From contig JAJHZJ010000221.1 of assembly GCA_023548195.1 (NCBI GenBank), forward strand, positions 1,240,001-1,304,000: DNA of 64,000 nucleotides, read 5' to 3'. The position numbers were made by a program, and so were the translations under genes. This DNA comes from Bettongia penicillata ogilbyi. Taxonomy: Eukaryota; Chordata; Mammalia; Diprotodontia; Potoroidae. This document shows, piece by piece, positions 10,486-22,494 of this stretch; the stretch's first letter is position 1, and every line of letters starts with the position of its first letter. The notes under the pieces were generated by a model that was not told where the DNA came from, ran no database searches, and saw only the letters and a list, made by a program, of their open reading frames with translations.

Positions 10486-11284
10486 GATATGGTGAGTTTG
10501 AGATCCTGTTATAAGATATTTTTAGTCCAACTACTTGCATAACATCTTAGATCTCTTTCGCTTTTTTTGTGGATACCTAGACATGAACCAAATTCTGATG
10601 TTCCTAGGTAAATTCTGGGATGGGGAATAAACTGAGACATTTGTGGGAGACTTCCAAAGATTGAATTTGATCTGTGTAAATCCAGAGCTTCAGTTATGGG
10701 CCATAGGCTACACAAACTCTGAATGAGTGTGCCCACAAGCTAGTATTTCGTTCCCTAACTCTGGAAAGATCATTTGTTTGGGGTAGGAGGGAAAGAGGAC
10801 AAGAAAGGAGGGATTGAGTGGGATTAGATATGAGTGAGAATCTAATTCCTATTATGAATGGGACTGGTAAAAAAAAAAATGACAGGGATGGCATTTCAAA
10901 AACCCTTAGATTGTTCCAAAATTTTCTTTAAAACCTGAAATTTGGTGTAATCATTACATAGGACCCTCACATGACCCAGTCTGGCACAAAACTCAGTCTA
11001 ACACAGGCCTATCTTGGATCTCACCCAAAGGAATCAAATCTTATCAGAAATAAGGGGAAGGGCTACCTTAGAATCAACTCACTTAAAACAGGAGACTGTA
11101 TCTCAAGGAAAGAAAAGAAAGCAAAGAAAATGTTCCTCTTCTCCTTAAGCTTACACATCAAATAGGGACCTTTAAGTTCCTCCAGCACAGGAACAGTTTT
11201 CATTTTGTCTTTAGAGGTTTGTCACCTAATAAATTACCTTTCACCCAGCAGGCACTTAATTAGATTGGATCTAATGGAATCAAA
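10486..11284. other. Unassigned sequence
   Basis: No recognisable gene or repeat, apart from a possible L2-like tail near 11200-11260 (CAGCAGGCACTTAAT). Short ORFs here lack recognisable domains. Confidence 0.35.
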
Positions 11285-11690
11285 TGTAATCCAATAAACA
11301 TTTATTTCTTACCATGTACCAGGTACTGAGTTAAGTGCTGGACATACACCAGTAAAAAGACAGTCCCTGGTTTCCAGGATCTTACAATCTAATGAGAAAG
11401 GCAACCCACAAAAGGATGAGGAGGCAGGGGGAAACTGGCACAGGGGTAGTTTGTTCCTTGGGCAGCAGATATAAAGTGGCCTGAGTTAAATTCGGTTTCT
11501 ATCTTCTATAAAGGAAGACTTTGAGAGGAGTTTGGTATTCTATCCTCCAGTCTTTCAGTAAGAGGAGAGATGAGACTGAGGGAGATAGTGTCCATTAAGG
11601 TTTGAGTTAGATCCATAGTGATGAGTTTAATAGTGATGAACTTTTCCTGGGAGGGGCATTTTGTTACAGGGAGTTGAAACTAAGTATATA
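11285..11690 (+). mobile_element. Ancient repeat fragment (start of the 2195 family)
   Basis: It contains ACATTTATTTCTTACCATGT, CCAGGTACTGAGTTAAGTGC, ACAGTCCCTGG and GATCTTACAATCTAATGAGA. This is the opening section of the same old mammalian family, also seen at 30835 and 38096. The 3' part is diverged and its boundary is uncertain. Confidence 0.45.
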
Positions 11691-11694
11691 AGAC

Positions 11695-12062
11695 CAGTTT
11701 CATCACCGCCCTCCTTGTCCCATCTCTGTATCCCCATACCTGGGAATGCTTTTCCTCTTTCCCTCTGTCTCCTAGCTTCCCTGATTTCCTAAAGGCTCAG
11801 CTCAAACTCCATCTTGTCCAGTAAGCCTTTCACAGTACTCTCCCCAAACCCTTACTGATCCCTTCCTCTCGTATTTTTTTCATCTACTATGTATATATCA
11901 CTTGTTTCTTATGTATTGTTTCCCCCGTTAGAATGTGAGCTACTTGCAAGCAGGTAGGGACTGGTTTTTTTTCTTTCTTTCTTTTTTTTTTTTTTGCATC
12001 CCCATTGAGTAACACAATGCCTTGGGACATAGTTAGTCCTTAATAAATACTCCTTGATGAGC
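11695..12062 (+). mobile_element. L2 3' end
   Basis: The order GGCTCAGCTCAAACTCCATC, AGTAAGCCTTTCACAGTACT, GTTAGAATGTGAGCTACTTG, GGGACTGG, then TTAATAAATACTCCTTGATG is the LINE2 3' end. A CTTT-rich/poly-T expansion splits it at about 11968-11995. Confidence 0.75.
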
Positions 12063-12223
12063 TGCCTGCCTATATGTGACAACAGAGTACAAAAATGTGT
12101 GCACAAGAGAGGTAAAAGGATATGACTGCCTAGAGCCAAAAAAGAGATTTTAAACATTATCAATTCCCTTTAAAATAGGATGATTAAGAGAAATAAAATG
12201 ATACTTGGCCAGTCTTCTGAGGT

Positions 12224-12224
<1 letters not shown>

Positions 12225-12264
<40 letters not shown>
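12225..12264. repeat. (GT)n microsatellite
   Basis: About 20 uninterrupted GT units next to the CpG-rich block. Confidence 0.95.
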
Positions 12265-12268
<4 letters not shown>

Positions 12269-12289
12269 GTGTGTAAACGGACACTCCTA

Positions 12290-13030
12290 GGCAGAAATGT
12301 TTGCTGCCCGCCCCACGTGGCAAGGACTCTCTCATTACGATCCCTCCTTCTCTCCCCCCCTTCCTCCAGCTCCTTTCCCGTTCTCCCCTTTTCCTCTCGT
12401 CCATGGTTATTCCGCTCCCGTCCATCCCCTCTCTTATCTGGAGAGAGGAATTGTAGCCTCATGGCACCAGAAAGGCTCTGAACCCATTCGATTCTATCCT
12501 GCAGCTTCTGGGGGTCGGTGCTTCGCCCTGGGCTCCTCACAGCCTTTTAGGAGCCTTGACTTCATCTACGGAGCCTGTTCCAAATCCCGGACTTGAGTTT
12601 AATTCCCAGCTGTGTAAAGTGAGAATTCCTGTTGCCCACAACACTGCCAGGCTGCATCATTTCTGGCTTAGACTAGGCGGCTGGCCAAAGAAATCGTGAC
12701 CAGCGCTCCAAAGCTGCCCAGAGAAGCCTGGCTGGAATCAAATTCCCCGCTGATCCAATTCACATTTCACCTCCTACGCTATTTCTGCTCAGCATTAGGA
12801 AATGAGAAATTTAAATGGCTGCTGGGCAAGTGCCTGGTGAGGGCCAAGGCCAGAAGGAGGTTTCTATCCCATCTGTGCTGCTTCCTAACTGAGGACTAAG
12901 GGGATGGGAGCGGAGGAGGGAGACAGTGTATGAGTCTCTTCATTTCTCGGGGTCTTGATCTCCTCATCTGGGAAACGAGGTGGACGAATGAGAGGCCCCT
13001 TCCAACCCTAAGCCCAGGATACTGTGATTA
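12290..13030. promoter_or_regulatory. Candidate CpG-rich regulatory element
   Basis: The most CpG-rich stretch outside the HAL1 5' region, and free of recognisable repeats until a MIR-like tail near 12935. It combines C/T-rich tracts with CpGs (CTGCCCGCCCCACGTGGCAA, including a CACGTG E-box at about 12311-12316) and a phrase that looks constrained (AGAAATTTAAATGGCTGCTG near 12806-12825). Four small overlapping ORFs cross it without recognised domains. It could be an enhancer, a promoter with an unseen transcript or an exon of a non-coding RNA; the sequence alone cannot decide. Confidence 0.3.
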
Positions 13031-13035
13031 CTGAT
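12935..13035 (+). mobile_element. MIR-like tail
   Basis: The phrases CTTGATCTCCTCATCTGGGA and AGAGGCCCCTTCCAACCCTA correspond to the MIR-type core and tail on the plus strand. Short and diverged. Confidence 0.4.
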
Positions 13036-13269
13036 TTTCCCGTCCTAATTGCGACCATTCAGACCTTCAGGCTTAAAGAAAAACGGATCTTTTATATGTG
13101 AATGGGGAAGTAGGAGGCAGGCATAGAATAAAAAAAGCTCACTATTTTTGTAGATAGCTTGAAATTATGGTGTGACTGAAAAGGGCACTAGACCCCAAGA
13201 GACCTGCTTTTGAATCCTACCTCAAATGCTTAACTACCTGCAAAATCCTGTGGTCAAAGTTTCACATAG

Positions 13270-13522
13270 GAATACTTAATAATAATAGCTAGCATTTATA
13301 TAGCACCTCTTTAAGGTTTGCAAAAATGCTTGGCAAATATTTTCTCATCTGATCCTTACAACAATCCTGAGAGGTAGATACTATTATTATCTCCATTTTA
13401 CAAATGAGGAAACTGAGGTTATTGACTTTCTCAGAATAACGCTGCTATTAAAGTATCTGAAGCAAGATTTGAACTCTGGTCTTCTGACTTCAGGTACAGC
13501 ACTCTATCCATCTAGATGCCTT
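13270..13522 (-). mobile_element. MIR, antisense
   Basis: It reads as reverse MIR: AGCATTTATATAGCACCTCT, TCCTTACAACAATCCTGAGA, ACTATTATTATCTCCATTTT, ACAAATGAGGAAACTGAGG, and a gene-head block ending in CACTCTATCCATCTAGATGC. Confidence 0.8.
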
Positions 13523-13534
13523 AGTAAGATCGTA

Positions 13535-13850
13535 GTTCTAGAGTGGGATGGGATCCTCAGAGGCCAACTTGTGAAAAATTCGTTTTTTTAGGAGAGAAAG
13601 CTGAGTCCTAGGGAGATTTAATAACCTTCCCAAAGTCACATTCGTGGTAAATGTGAAAGGCAGGATTTGTACTCTAAGGGCAGTATTCTTTCTATTATAC
13701 CACACTGCCCCTTACCCTAACTAAGGTTCAGTTTCATCTATAAAATGCAGACACCAATAGCTATAGTACCTACTTCTCAGGATTGTTGGGAGTTTAAAAT
13801 AAGACAGTGTGTAAAGTTCTTTATGAATCTTAAAACCTCCTCTATACACC
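13535..13850. mobile_element. Two further MIR-type fragments
   Basis: 13535-13715 is antisense (GGGATCCTCAGAGGCCAACT, AATAACCTTCCCAAAGTCAC, TACCACACTGCCCC). 13722-13850 is sense (GGTTCAGTTTCATCTATAAA, TACCTACTTCTCAGGATTGT). They are close insertions or parts of one rearranged copy. Confidence 0.6.
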
Positions 13851-14010
13851 AACTCTTCCTATTTCCCTTAGCTCCACTTTTCCACTTCATGTATGTCTGT
13901 GTCTAGTGCAAGATCTTTTACAAGGTAGACATATAATAAATATAAGTTGATTAGTTGACCTGGCTTTGATTTTGAATTACTTGAGGATAGGGACCATCTT
14001 CCTTTGGTTT

Positions 14011-14770
14011 TGCCAAGTATCTCCACCATTTTGCTAGTTGAGAAACACCTGTAATTGGGAGACTGCTTGTGCTAATGATGACAAAGTCATAGGTTTAAAA
14101 CAAGAAAGGACAAGCTTCTTTTACACAGGGAAAAACTACTGAGTGTTACTAAGACCCCTCCTTACTCTCTCAGTTCCAGGCTACAGCCCTAGCCCAAAGT
14201 GGGGACTGAAGGTGAGAATGTAGATGGATTATGTGAAATGCATCAACAGAGAAAAAAAATCCTTAAATATGACAAAATGACTTTTTCCTTAAATGTTGGT
14301 GGGAATTTTCAGTATTCTTCCTGTATGTGAAAACATTTTTTTCTATGAATAGGATTTTGGGATACCACCCCCTAGAGTGGCATGTGAAAGATATGTTATC
14401 AGACCATCTAGGTAACAGTACAGAGCTAGTAACTTGAGACTGGAAAGTTAGGATCTTTCGTTAGGCATCCTACAATTACAAGAGTTGGGAGAATCAGAGG
14501 CTTCCATCTGACCAGGACCAGGAACCAGAAACATGGAAAGGACCAAAATGATGGTGAGGAAAAGGAAGGAGGATAGGTCAGGGAATGAGGAGAGTTTTGA
14601 GACAGTGGTAGAAGATCATCTCCTTTGAAGGGAACATATAATATGCGATACACATAATATACAACCTCCTGCTAACTTTGGGAGGGAGAAATAGGCTTTA
14701 GGAATGATGGTATTGATTACTGATACACATGGCCTCTAAAGGGACTAGGTGCAGATGTTAGCTTAGATCC
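14011..14770. other. Unassigned sequence
   Basis: About 760 bp with no feature I can support. An L2-like tail may lie just upstream (13890-14010). Small ORFs show no domain. Confidence 0.4.
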
Positions 14771-14822
14771 TTAAGTGAAGAAATTGAACTTCACACATGG
14801 GTAGAACCAACTTGAGCCACCA

Positions 14823-15107
14823 GTGAGAGAACTTGCTTTAGAAATCATGAAAGAAATTGTTGAGTTCTTAAAAGTAGAGAGTAAAGTGAAAAACAGAGGG
14901 AAAATCATCATTCCATCTCCAGAAGGAAATCCTAAAACGAAAACTCCTAGGAACATTAAAACCCAAATTGGCGGTTCTGTGGTCAAAGACAAAATACAAG
15001 TGGCCAGGAAGAAAGAATTCAAGTACAGAGGAGCCACAGCCAGAATCACTCAAGATTTAGAAGCTACCACAATAGAAGAGCAGAAAGCATGTAACAGAAT
15101 ATTCTAG
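14823..15107 (+). pseudogene. L1 ORF1 C-terminal domain remnant (94 codons open)
   Basis: Residues 41-43 (TPR of the open segment) begin a run that aligns with the intact ORF1 at 23882: TPRNI, then ARKKEFKYRGATARITQDLE, then ACNRIF. This covers the RRM end and most of the C-terminal nucleic-acid-binding domain. It breaks at a stop where the intact copy continues into the conserved RITYPAKL block, although that block is still traceable after 15110. The N-terminal coiled coil is missing. Confidence 0.7.
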
Positions 15108-16179
15108 AAAGCAGAATATGTAGTCTTACAAACAAGAATAATTTACCCAGAAAAACTAATTTATCCTAGAGGGAAGTAGGAGGAGGTCGAATGAATTTTT
15201 AATGAAATAGACTTCCATGTAAGTGTTCCTGATGAAAAGAGCCAAGCTGAATAGATACTTTGGTTACTAATGGAGGTGTTAAGAGAAACACAAAAAAAGT
15301 AAATATGAATGAGCAGTTATGGGAGACCACACAGGAATGAACTGTTTACATCAAAATTTGGAGAGATTATATATCCCTTCATAACTTTACCTTCATCAGG
15401 GGTCATAAAAGAAATGTAACAAGACAGAAGACTTGAGAATTTTGTTACATTTTATCATCGTAAAGTAAAAGAAATCACAGGGGGAAAGGAATGCAGTTGA
15501 GGGGAAAGGGATAATTTTCTCACATAATTGTGATGCTCAGATAAAAGACTACAAACAAAGAGGGAGAATAGGCAACATTTGACCATCACTTTCATTTAAG
15601 TTAGTCAAAAGCAAGGAAGAATACAGACATACAGTGAGGACAGAAATATATTTCATTCAACAGAGAAGTGGGGGGAAAGGAAATGAAAATAGGGGAAGAA
15701 AGAGGGAAGGCAGATCAAGGTGGGGATAAGTCTTGAAAAAAACAAACTCTAGACACACAGCCTGGTTCACAGAAAGCGGCTTAAAAGAAAATGATAAAAA
15801 CTTTTGCTTGGTCTCTGGGCAAAGGAAAGAGAAGAGGGAAAAAGGGACCAGAAACCAATTACATCAAACCTAGAGTACCGCTGTTGAGCACACTCTTTTC
15901 TCATTAGCCTCAACAATCCTTTGGGGATTTATATCTCTAAATACTTTCATTAGTTAAAGAGAAAAGAACAACAAATTGGGCATGCAACCAAAAGAACTAC
16001 AGAACCAAACAATTAAAAATGAATTCCTGAAATGTAAATAACAGATTAAAAACTTTAAAACAAAAGAAATTCTGTTAATAAAACTAGATTTAAATAAACT
16101 ATTAGCTAATTTAATTTTTTAAAAGAAAGGCATTTTAACAGTATCAAAAATAAAAAAGGCAAATTCACAACAAGTGAAA

Positions 16180-18870
16180 AATAAAGAAAATAAGTAGAAA
16201 CTGTTTTGCCCAATTACATGAAAATATATATGACAATCTAAATGAAATAGATGAATATTTACAAAAACATAAAATGTCTAGATTAATTGAACAAGAAATA
16301 GAGAACTTAAATAACCCAATCTCAGGAGGAAAAATTGAACAAGCCACAAATGATCTCCCAAAGAAGAAAAAACCTTGGGACTTGATGGATTTATAAGAAA
16401 ATTCTATCAAACATTTTCAATATTACAAAAAAATTTGAACAAAATAGGAAAAGAAGGGGTTCTACCAAATTTCATCTATAACATAAGCATGAGATTATTA
16501 GCTAGACCAGGATTTAGGCATAGGGTTATTTTACAACATTTTGAAGACCCAAAAAACTTTTAAAAACTTAGGAACTTTGAACAATGCAATGGCCAACCAC
16601 AATTCTAGAGGACAAATGATAGAATGAAGAAATAAAACTATAGACCAACATTCCTTTTGATTACTGCTGAAAGAACATTAAATATAGTATTAGGAAGGAG
16701 GCAACAGCAACATATCACAAAGATCATAAACTATGGTAAGTTTCTAAGAATTCAGGATAGTTCAATGTTAGGAAAACCATTTTAGACCATATTAATAAGA
16801 AAAATGATAAAAATCATGATTATATTGATAGATGCAGAAGAAACTTTTGGCAGGAATACGACACTTATTCTTCCTTGAAATACACACACAAAAGTATAGG
16901 AATTAATGGAACTTTCCTTAATATAATAAGTAATATCTATCTAAAACCAAGAGCTATGATAAGCTAGAGGTTTTTCCAATAAGATCAGGTGAAAGGCAAA
17001 TATGTCCAAAACATCAGTGATAAAGCAAATTATTTGATTTACTGCTAAAAATGCTACCTATAGCAATAAGAGAAGAAAAGGAAAATGAGGCAAAAAAGAA
17101 ACAAAATGATCATTTTTCAGATGATGTGATGGTTTACATAGAGAGTCAACTAAAGAATTAATTAAAACAAACAACTTCAGCAGCATTTCAGAATATAAAA
17201 TAAAACCATTTGAATTATCAGCATTTCTGTACATTACCAACAAAACCTGGCAGGGAGAGATACAAAGAGAAATTACATTTTAAATCAACACAGAAAATAT
17301 AAAATATTGAGGAATTTACCTAACAAGTCATACACAAGAACTATACAAATACGACTATAAATTTTTTTTATAGAAATGACACAACTAAAAACAACTGGAA
17401 AAGTATTCATTGCTCATTGGCATAGTGAATTGATATAACAAAAAGTACAATACTACCTAAAGTAGTTTACTTATTCAGCTCAATACTACCAAACTGTGAA
17501 AGAATTATTAAATACTAAGAAAAATGATAACAAAATTCATCTGGAAGAATAAAAAGTCAAGATTTTAAAAGAAATAACTTTTAAAAGTGGGAAGGAAGTG
17601 TACAGGAAGGAAGTACTATATCTCAATCTATACTCCAAGACAGTGATCATCAAAATGATTTGTTACTGGCTAAGAAATAGAGAGGTCAATCGGTGGAACA
17701 GACTATGCATATAACGTAAGGAAGCAAACAAACATAGTAACTTAATGTTTGATAAACCTAAAGATCCCATATATTGGCATAAGAACTCACCATTTGACCA
17801 AAATAAAACAAAAAAAAAATTGCTGGGAAAACTGAAAAGCTGTCTGAAAAGCAGAAACTAGTTATAACCATCTCAAGCTCCAAATGGGTATCCTACTGAC
17901 TTACACATGAAGGGGGGGGAGAGAGAGAGAGAGAGAGACAGAGAGACAGAGAGACACAGAGAGACAGAGAGACAGAGAGTCAGAAAGAGACAGAGAGAGA
18001 CAGAGAGACAGAATGACACAGTGACAGAGAAGCAAGGAAGAAATTATTTTTTGGATTTAGGAATAAGGAAGACTTCACAACCAAACTAGGAATAAAGAAG
18101 ATCATGGAAGGTAAGATGGACAATATAAAATAAAGATAATTTTTGCATAAACAAAACTAGTGCAGCAAAGATTTAAAAAGAAGCAAGTAAATGGGGGAAG
18201 GGGGGAAGAATTTGAATCAAGTTTCCCTTATAAAAGTTCCAATTCTAAAGCACACAGGAAACTGTTTCAAATATATAAGAATAAGAATCATTTACAGTTT
18301 GATGAGTGGTTAAAAGACATGAACAAGCAGTGTTCAGAGGAAGAAATCCAAGCTATCAATAGTCATATAAAAAAAAATTATCCAAATCACTAATTAGAGA
18401 AATGCAAAATAAAGCAACTCTGAGGTGCTACTTCAAACTAAACTGACAAGGTTGACAATGACAAATGACAGATTTTGATAGGGCTGTGGGAAAACATTGT
18501 GCAATGTTGGTAGTGCTGTGAACTGTCCCAGCTTCTGGAAAGCAATTTAGAACTATACCCTCAAAGTTATTAAATTTTGTCTATCATTTGACCCAATACC
18601 ACTGCTAGATCTACACCCAAAAGAAATCAAAGAAAGAGGAAAATGACTCATACACACATAAATATTTCTAACAACTTCTTTTGTAGTGACAAAGAACTAG
18701 AAAATAAAGTGTGTGTGTGTGTGTGTAGGAGGGGACACCATCAATCAAGGAATGGCTGAACAAACTATGATATATGTATGTGATAGAATACTATCATGTT
18801 ATAAGAAATTATGAAGGGAAAGATTTCAGAGAAACCTTAGAAGACTTGAATGAACTGATACAGAGTGAAG
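16180..18870 (+). pseudogene. L1 ORF2 reverse transcriptase and C-terminal remnant
   Basis: A fragmentary ORF2. The template-binding and finger blocks (near 16300-16500), an ILxxRxQQHI-like block (about 16690-16720), the catalytic FxDDV block (17117-17131) and an SAFLYI-like block (17218-17235) appear in the canonical order. A C-terminal open piece of 77 codons (18160-18393) contains KDMNKQCSEEEIQAINSHIK. In an active element this protein supplies reverse transcriptase for target-primed insertion; here it is dead. Confidence 0.7.
17917..18030. repeat. (GA)n / (GAGACA)n microsatellite
   Basis: A G run, 14 GA units, then degenerate GAGACA repeats. It is inside the L1 ORF2 remnant, so it expanded after insertion. 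The 60-residue ORF over it is repeat-derived. Confidence 0.95.
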
Positions 18871-19034
18871 TGAGTCAAAACAGAACAATTTATACCATAA
18901 CATCATAAAGGCATAACATTTTGAAAACCTAATGATCTCTGAACAATGCAGTGGAACAGTGATTCCAAAAGACCAGTGATAAAGAATGCTAGTTGCCTTC
19001 TGACCAAGAAGTACAGATTGAAACGCACAAACAC

Positions 19035-19035
<1 letters not shown>

Positions 19036-19068
<33 letters not shown>
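19036..19068. repeat. (GT)n microsatellite
   Basis: About 16 GT units between the L1 remnant and the LTR. Confidence 0.95.
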
Positions 19069-19070
<2 letters not shown>

Positions 19071-19073
19071 CCA

Positions 19074-19773
19074 TGTCAGGTGAAAGGTGAAATGACTGAG
19101 GAAATTAAGGTTCAATATTCTGAGTCTATTGATTTATTAAGCAATGCATGGCAGTTGTCTAACAAATTGGGACCAGACCTCCTGGGGGACTAAAACGGGG
19201 CAGGAGGGTTGGGGGGGATAGGCTTTTATACATTAAAAGTAATTAACCAAATAAACCAGTTAATTAAATTGAAACAATCTGATTTCTAATTAGATGAAAC
19301 AATAGGGACTTTCCAAGTTGGGAGGGGGAGAGTAAACAGGCACAATTTTCTGAATTCAGAAAAGGAGGTGTCCCTTTTCCCTTAAGTATCTGTAAACCAT
19401 CCAAAGAACTTGGAAACAATCACTGATTGATCAGTACTGGGACTGTTTTTAAAAACGACCTACAAATTTCTTGAGATGTACAATGTGAGAAAACTCCTTG
19501 CATCAGTCTTTGAGTCTGATAGAGTTTCTGGTCAGCATAACTTAGGTCCTGAGTTAAAGGTTCCTAAGCGGCAGGGAGAGGTGTCCAATTTCCCAGCCAA
19601 GCAGGGCTGGGTTCACACACTGTAATAAGGTTTTCTCCCAATTTTCACAATTGAATAAAGTTTTCTCACAAGACAGAAGTTGTGCTAGGCCCATAATTGA
19701 ATCAAAAGTGAAGTAAGCTAGCTCCAGAATTGAATCACAAGATGGAGTCAGCATGGTTCACTCAATTCCCACA
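19074..19773 (-). mobile_element. Solo LTR of an endogenous retrovirus, 700 bp
   Basis: Read on the minus strand it starts TGTGGGAATTGAGTGAACC and ends CACCTGACA, giving TG...CA termini. A TATAAAA box (19224-19230) and an AATAAA signal (19133-19138) lie about 90 bp apart, as in U3-R-U5. No gag, pol or env sequence or second LTR flanks it, so it is a solo LTR left by recombination. I do not see a clean target-site duplication; the (GT)n tract at one edge may have eroded it. Confidence 0.7.
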
Positions 19774-19814
19774 GTTAACCACTTGCTGTCCTAATCCTCT
19801 CCCCTCCCCCTCTC

Positions 19815-19826
19815 GGTATGTATGTA

Positions 19827-19858
<32 letters not shown>

Positions 19859-19871
19859 TACACACATACAA

Positions 19872-19904
<33 letters not shown>

Positions 19905-19905
19905 G
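19815..19905. repeat. (CA)n - (GT)n inverted dinucleotide tract
   Basis: About 15 CA units with TA steps, a short spacer, then about 10 GT units and a TA tail. The two halves are complementary and could fold back. Confidence 0.9.
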
Positions 19906-21640
19906 ACCAATGTGAGAGGATTTTGTTCTCTTACTTTTCAATAAAAGGGAGTACGTAAATTTTGGGAGAGAGAGGAGAAAGAAGGAAGGAGGAGGAGCCC
20001 CCTATGAGAAGCCAGTCCAGTCCAATAGTAGGGTGGCCCATCTGCTACCAAAACCATATTTCACAGTAAAGTTTGTAAACACTCACTAATGCTCATTTTC
20101 AGAGTTTTGAGTTCTGTGTTTTTTCCACATGTGTCCCCTACTTATGTGCCTCAATACTGTTCCACTTTAGGTTTATGCCCACAGGCTGTGCATTTGTTTT
20201 GTGAGGAAATGCCTTTACTAAGAACTAATTGAGTCTACTGGCTGATTATTAAAGGGATGTACATGAGTATAGATTGTGAACTGTAGTGTTAGGAGTTATT
20301 ACTCACAGAGTTATCCAGAGAACTCAAGGTGGAAATCACCTAAGGTGATTGGTCCTAAGGACCCAACCTGCCAGTGCAAGTGAAAGTTTGTGGGTGGACC
20401 CCAGAAAGGGTGCTAAATTTCTATTAGAAGCTTGACAAACATCAACAAATATAACCATTTCAATGCACAAAGAAGAGTAGTAAAAGAGGATTGCATAAGA
20501 GACTACCCAGTTCTTGTCAGTGAGTGGCAAGCTGCCCCAGCCCTCTCCTCTGCCTAGGCTGGTTGGTTCACTTCTCCATTCCAATTAAAGCTAGAGCTCA
20601 CTGGGCAATCTTGCTGGGCTTCGCAGGGATTGTTTTCTGACCACTTCCTGTTCCCATGGCCATGTGCCATCTCCCAGGGCAGGGCTGGCTGGTAGCTTTG
20701 TCTTCCCATGGCCCCATATGCTTCCAGCCCAGCAGCTCCCTCTGATGGTACATATGATCACAGGCCATTCGGATTCAAGAAAGCTATGGAGTTTCTTTAA
20801 CAACCTATTTTGGAACTACCAAGAACAGAAAATCTTAACTCTTAATCTCAACTGCCCGAGACCTATACGTTTCCGTTAGAGTCAAAACAGCCAACAGTTC
20901 TTTGTTTGAATAAAATAGGTCACCCCATATGCCAAGCCTGGGGCCAGAAAACCCCTTGAGCAAACTGACTGACTGGAAAGTTCCCCAGTCAAATTAGCCA
21001 TCTCATTATTTTCTGGATGTCAGTTTAACTTTGCACTGCCTCTATCCAAAAGGAGAGAATGTTCCATCAAAGACTAACAATAACCCTGGGGGCCAGACTT
21101 TTTCCACCACTTATTTTCAACACTTATTTCTCCTACTCACAGAGGTCTAACATGATTGCGATCTAGTCAATTCAAGAACACAGCCAACTTTTACTACAGT
21201 GTGAGGGTATAGAGGAACACTCACTCTTTACAACGGAGGTAAAAATCATAATGACCAAAGATTGGAGAAGATTGAAGGCCACTGAACTCATGGAGAATAG
21301 GACCATTTAGTTAAAAAACAAGCAACAAGAACAAACAACAAAAAGACCTAAGGTTTTGTGATCAAAGAAGCTATGAGATGGAAGGGACGTCTGAAATCGG
21401 TTGGGAAGAGGCACAAAGTGACTAATAATCATATTTCTTTAATTTTTATTAATGTGATGTGGAGTTTTATTAATATGCCAGAGAATTATGAAGATCATAT
21501 TTTTAAAAAAATCAGAATACCAATTCATGTGGCAACTCAATATAGTGTAAAAACATAACATGCATATGATGCACATGTATAAATACATGGAAATGTGTAC
21601 CTTGTTTATCAGAGCACAACTCAAGGAAAAGAAGTTATAA
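19906..21640. other. Unassigned sequence, possibly old LTR or retroelement debris
   Basis: No gene recognised. Some stretches look LTR-like in composition (TGTAGTGTTAGGAGTTATTA at 20282), but I cannot find paired ends. ORFs at 20336-20879 have no domain. Confidence 0.3.
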
Positions 21641-21780
21641 ATATACATACATACATATATACACATATGTGTGCACATATATACACATTCATTATATAAG
21701 TATTATATATTATCACATTATAATACTATGTAATATAATTATATATTATATTCAGGAATATAAAATAGAATATTACATAT
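21640..21780. repeat. AT-rich low-complexity tract
   Basis: Mixed (CATA)n and (TA)n-like sequence with repeated TATAT/ATATA steps and no unit longer than a few bases. Confidence 0.8.
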
Positions 21781-21887
21781 CATGTGTATGTTGTATAATT
21801 AGCTTTCCACCTAAGACCCTATTGTTAGAGTATAGTTGAGGGAAGCTTCTTTCTGTTTTCATTAGGATAACAGATCAAGAATTAAAA

Positions 21888-22020
21888 GGAATCCTGGAGA
21901 GACCCTCCTAGTTTCATAGGTGATAAATTGAAGCCTGAACAAACTAAGTTGCTGGTCCAAAGTCACATAGTGAGTAAGTGGTGGAACCCGCAGCTTCTGA
22001 CTCCACATTTAATGCTCTTT
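21888..22020 (-). mobile_element. MIR-type fragment, antisense
   Basis: It contains CATAGGTGATAAATTGAAGC, GTCCAAAGTCACATAGTGAG and a GGAACCCGCAGCTTCTGACT block in reverse MIR order. Confidence 0.55.
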
Positions 22021-22494
22021 TCCTTTGACTTGGCAGGAATTTGTTAATTACCAAACAATACAAAGGCATGTAACCCATGCGTGCAAAGTCCCTTTCAGGA
22101 CTCCTCAGGTGACTGAGTCTCTTCTGAGGCAAATACATGAGGCTATTTGTCATGAGAACAACCGAAAGAAGCAAGAGAGGACTGAGGCTATCATTATCTA
22201 GAGACCAAAGTTAAAATAGCTGGAAGAACCTCTCCATGTAGCCAGATTATCAGTCATGAAGACCCCCTTGAAGGAAGAGAAGTATTTCAAAGGAAAGAAA
22301 AGAAAAGAAACAAACAAAAACAGAAAAGGCTGACAAGAGTTCTAATTTGGGTCAGAAGATTAGAGGTTTGAAGGAAAGAAGAACCAATAAACTTTTAGAA
22401 CACTGTAAGAAATAGTAAGCTCTTCTTCAAGATGGTGGAATGGGATTCTCTGTGTAAGAAGCACTTTTTTGAGCTCCAAGGAATGATGTTGTTT

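Larger units (their letters stand above)
14780..19035 (+). mobile_element. Decayed L1 with ORF1 and ORF2 remnants
   Basis: Sense L1 remains in order: ORF1 C-terminal domain (14823-15107), inter-ORF region (to about 15900), a stretch that may be the end of the endonuclease region, reverse transcriptase (about 16180-17270) and ORF2 C-terminus (about 18160-18870). The RT part shows an LPKKKxPGxDGF-like block at about 16355-16395 and an F-S-D-D-V block at 17117-17131 where FADD is expected. Many stops and frameshifts. The endonuclease domain is not recognisable, so it is deleted or badly diverged. The 3' boundary is obscured by a (GT)n tract and the LTR at 19074. Confidence 0.75.

Noticed and set aside
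12150..12596. Four overlapping ORFs in the CpG-rich block
   Set aside because: They cover both strands and include the translated (GT)n repeat. No domain or splice structure supports any of them.
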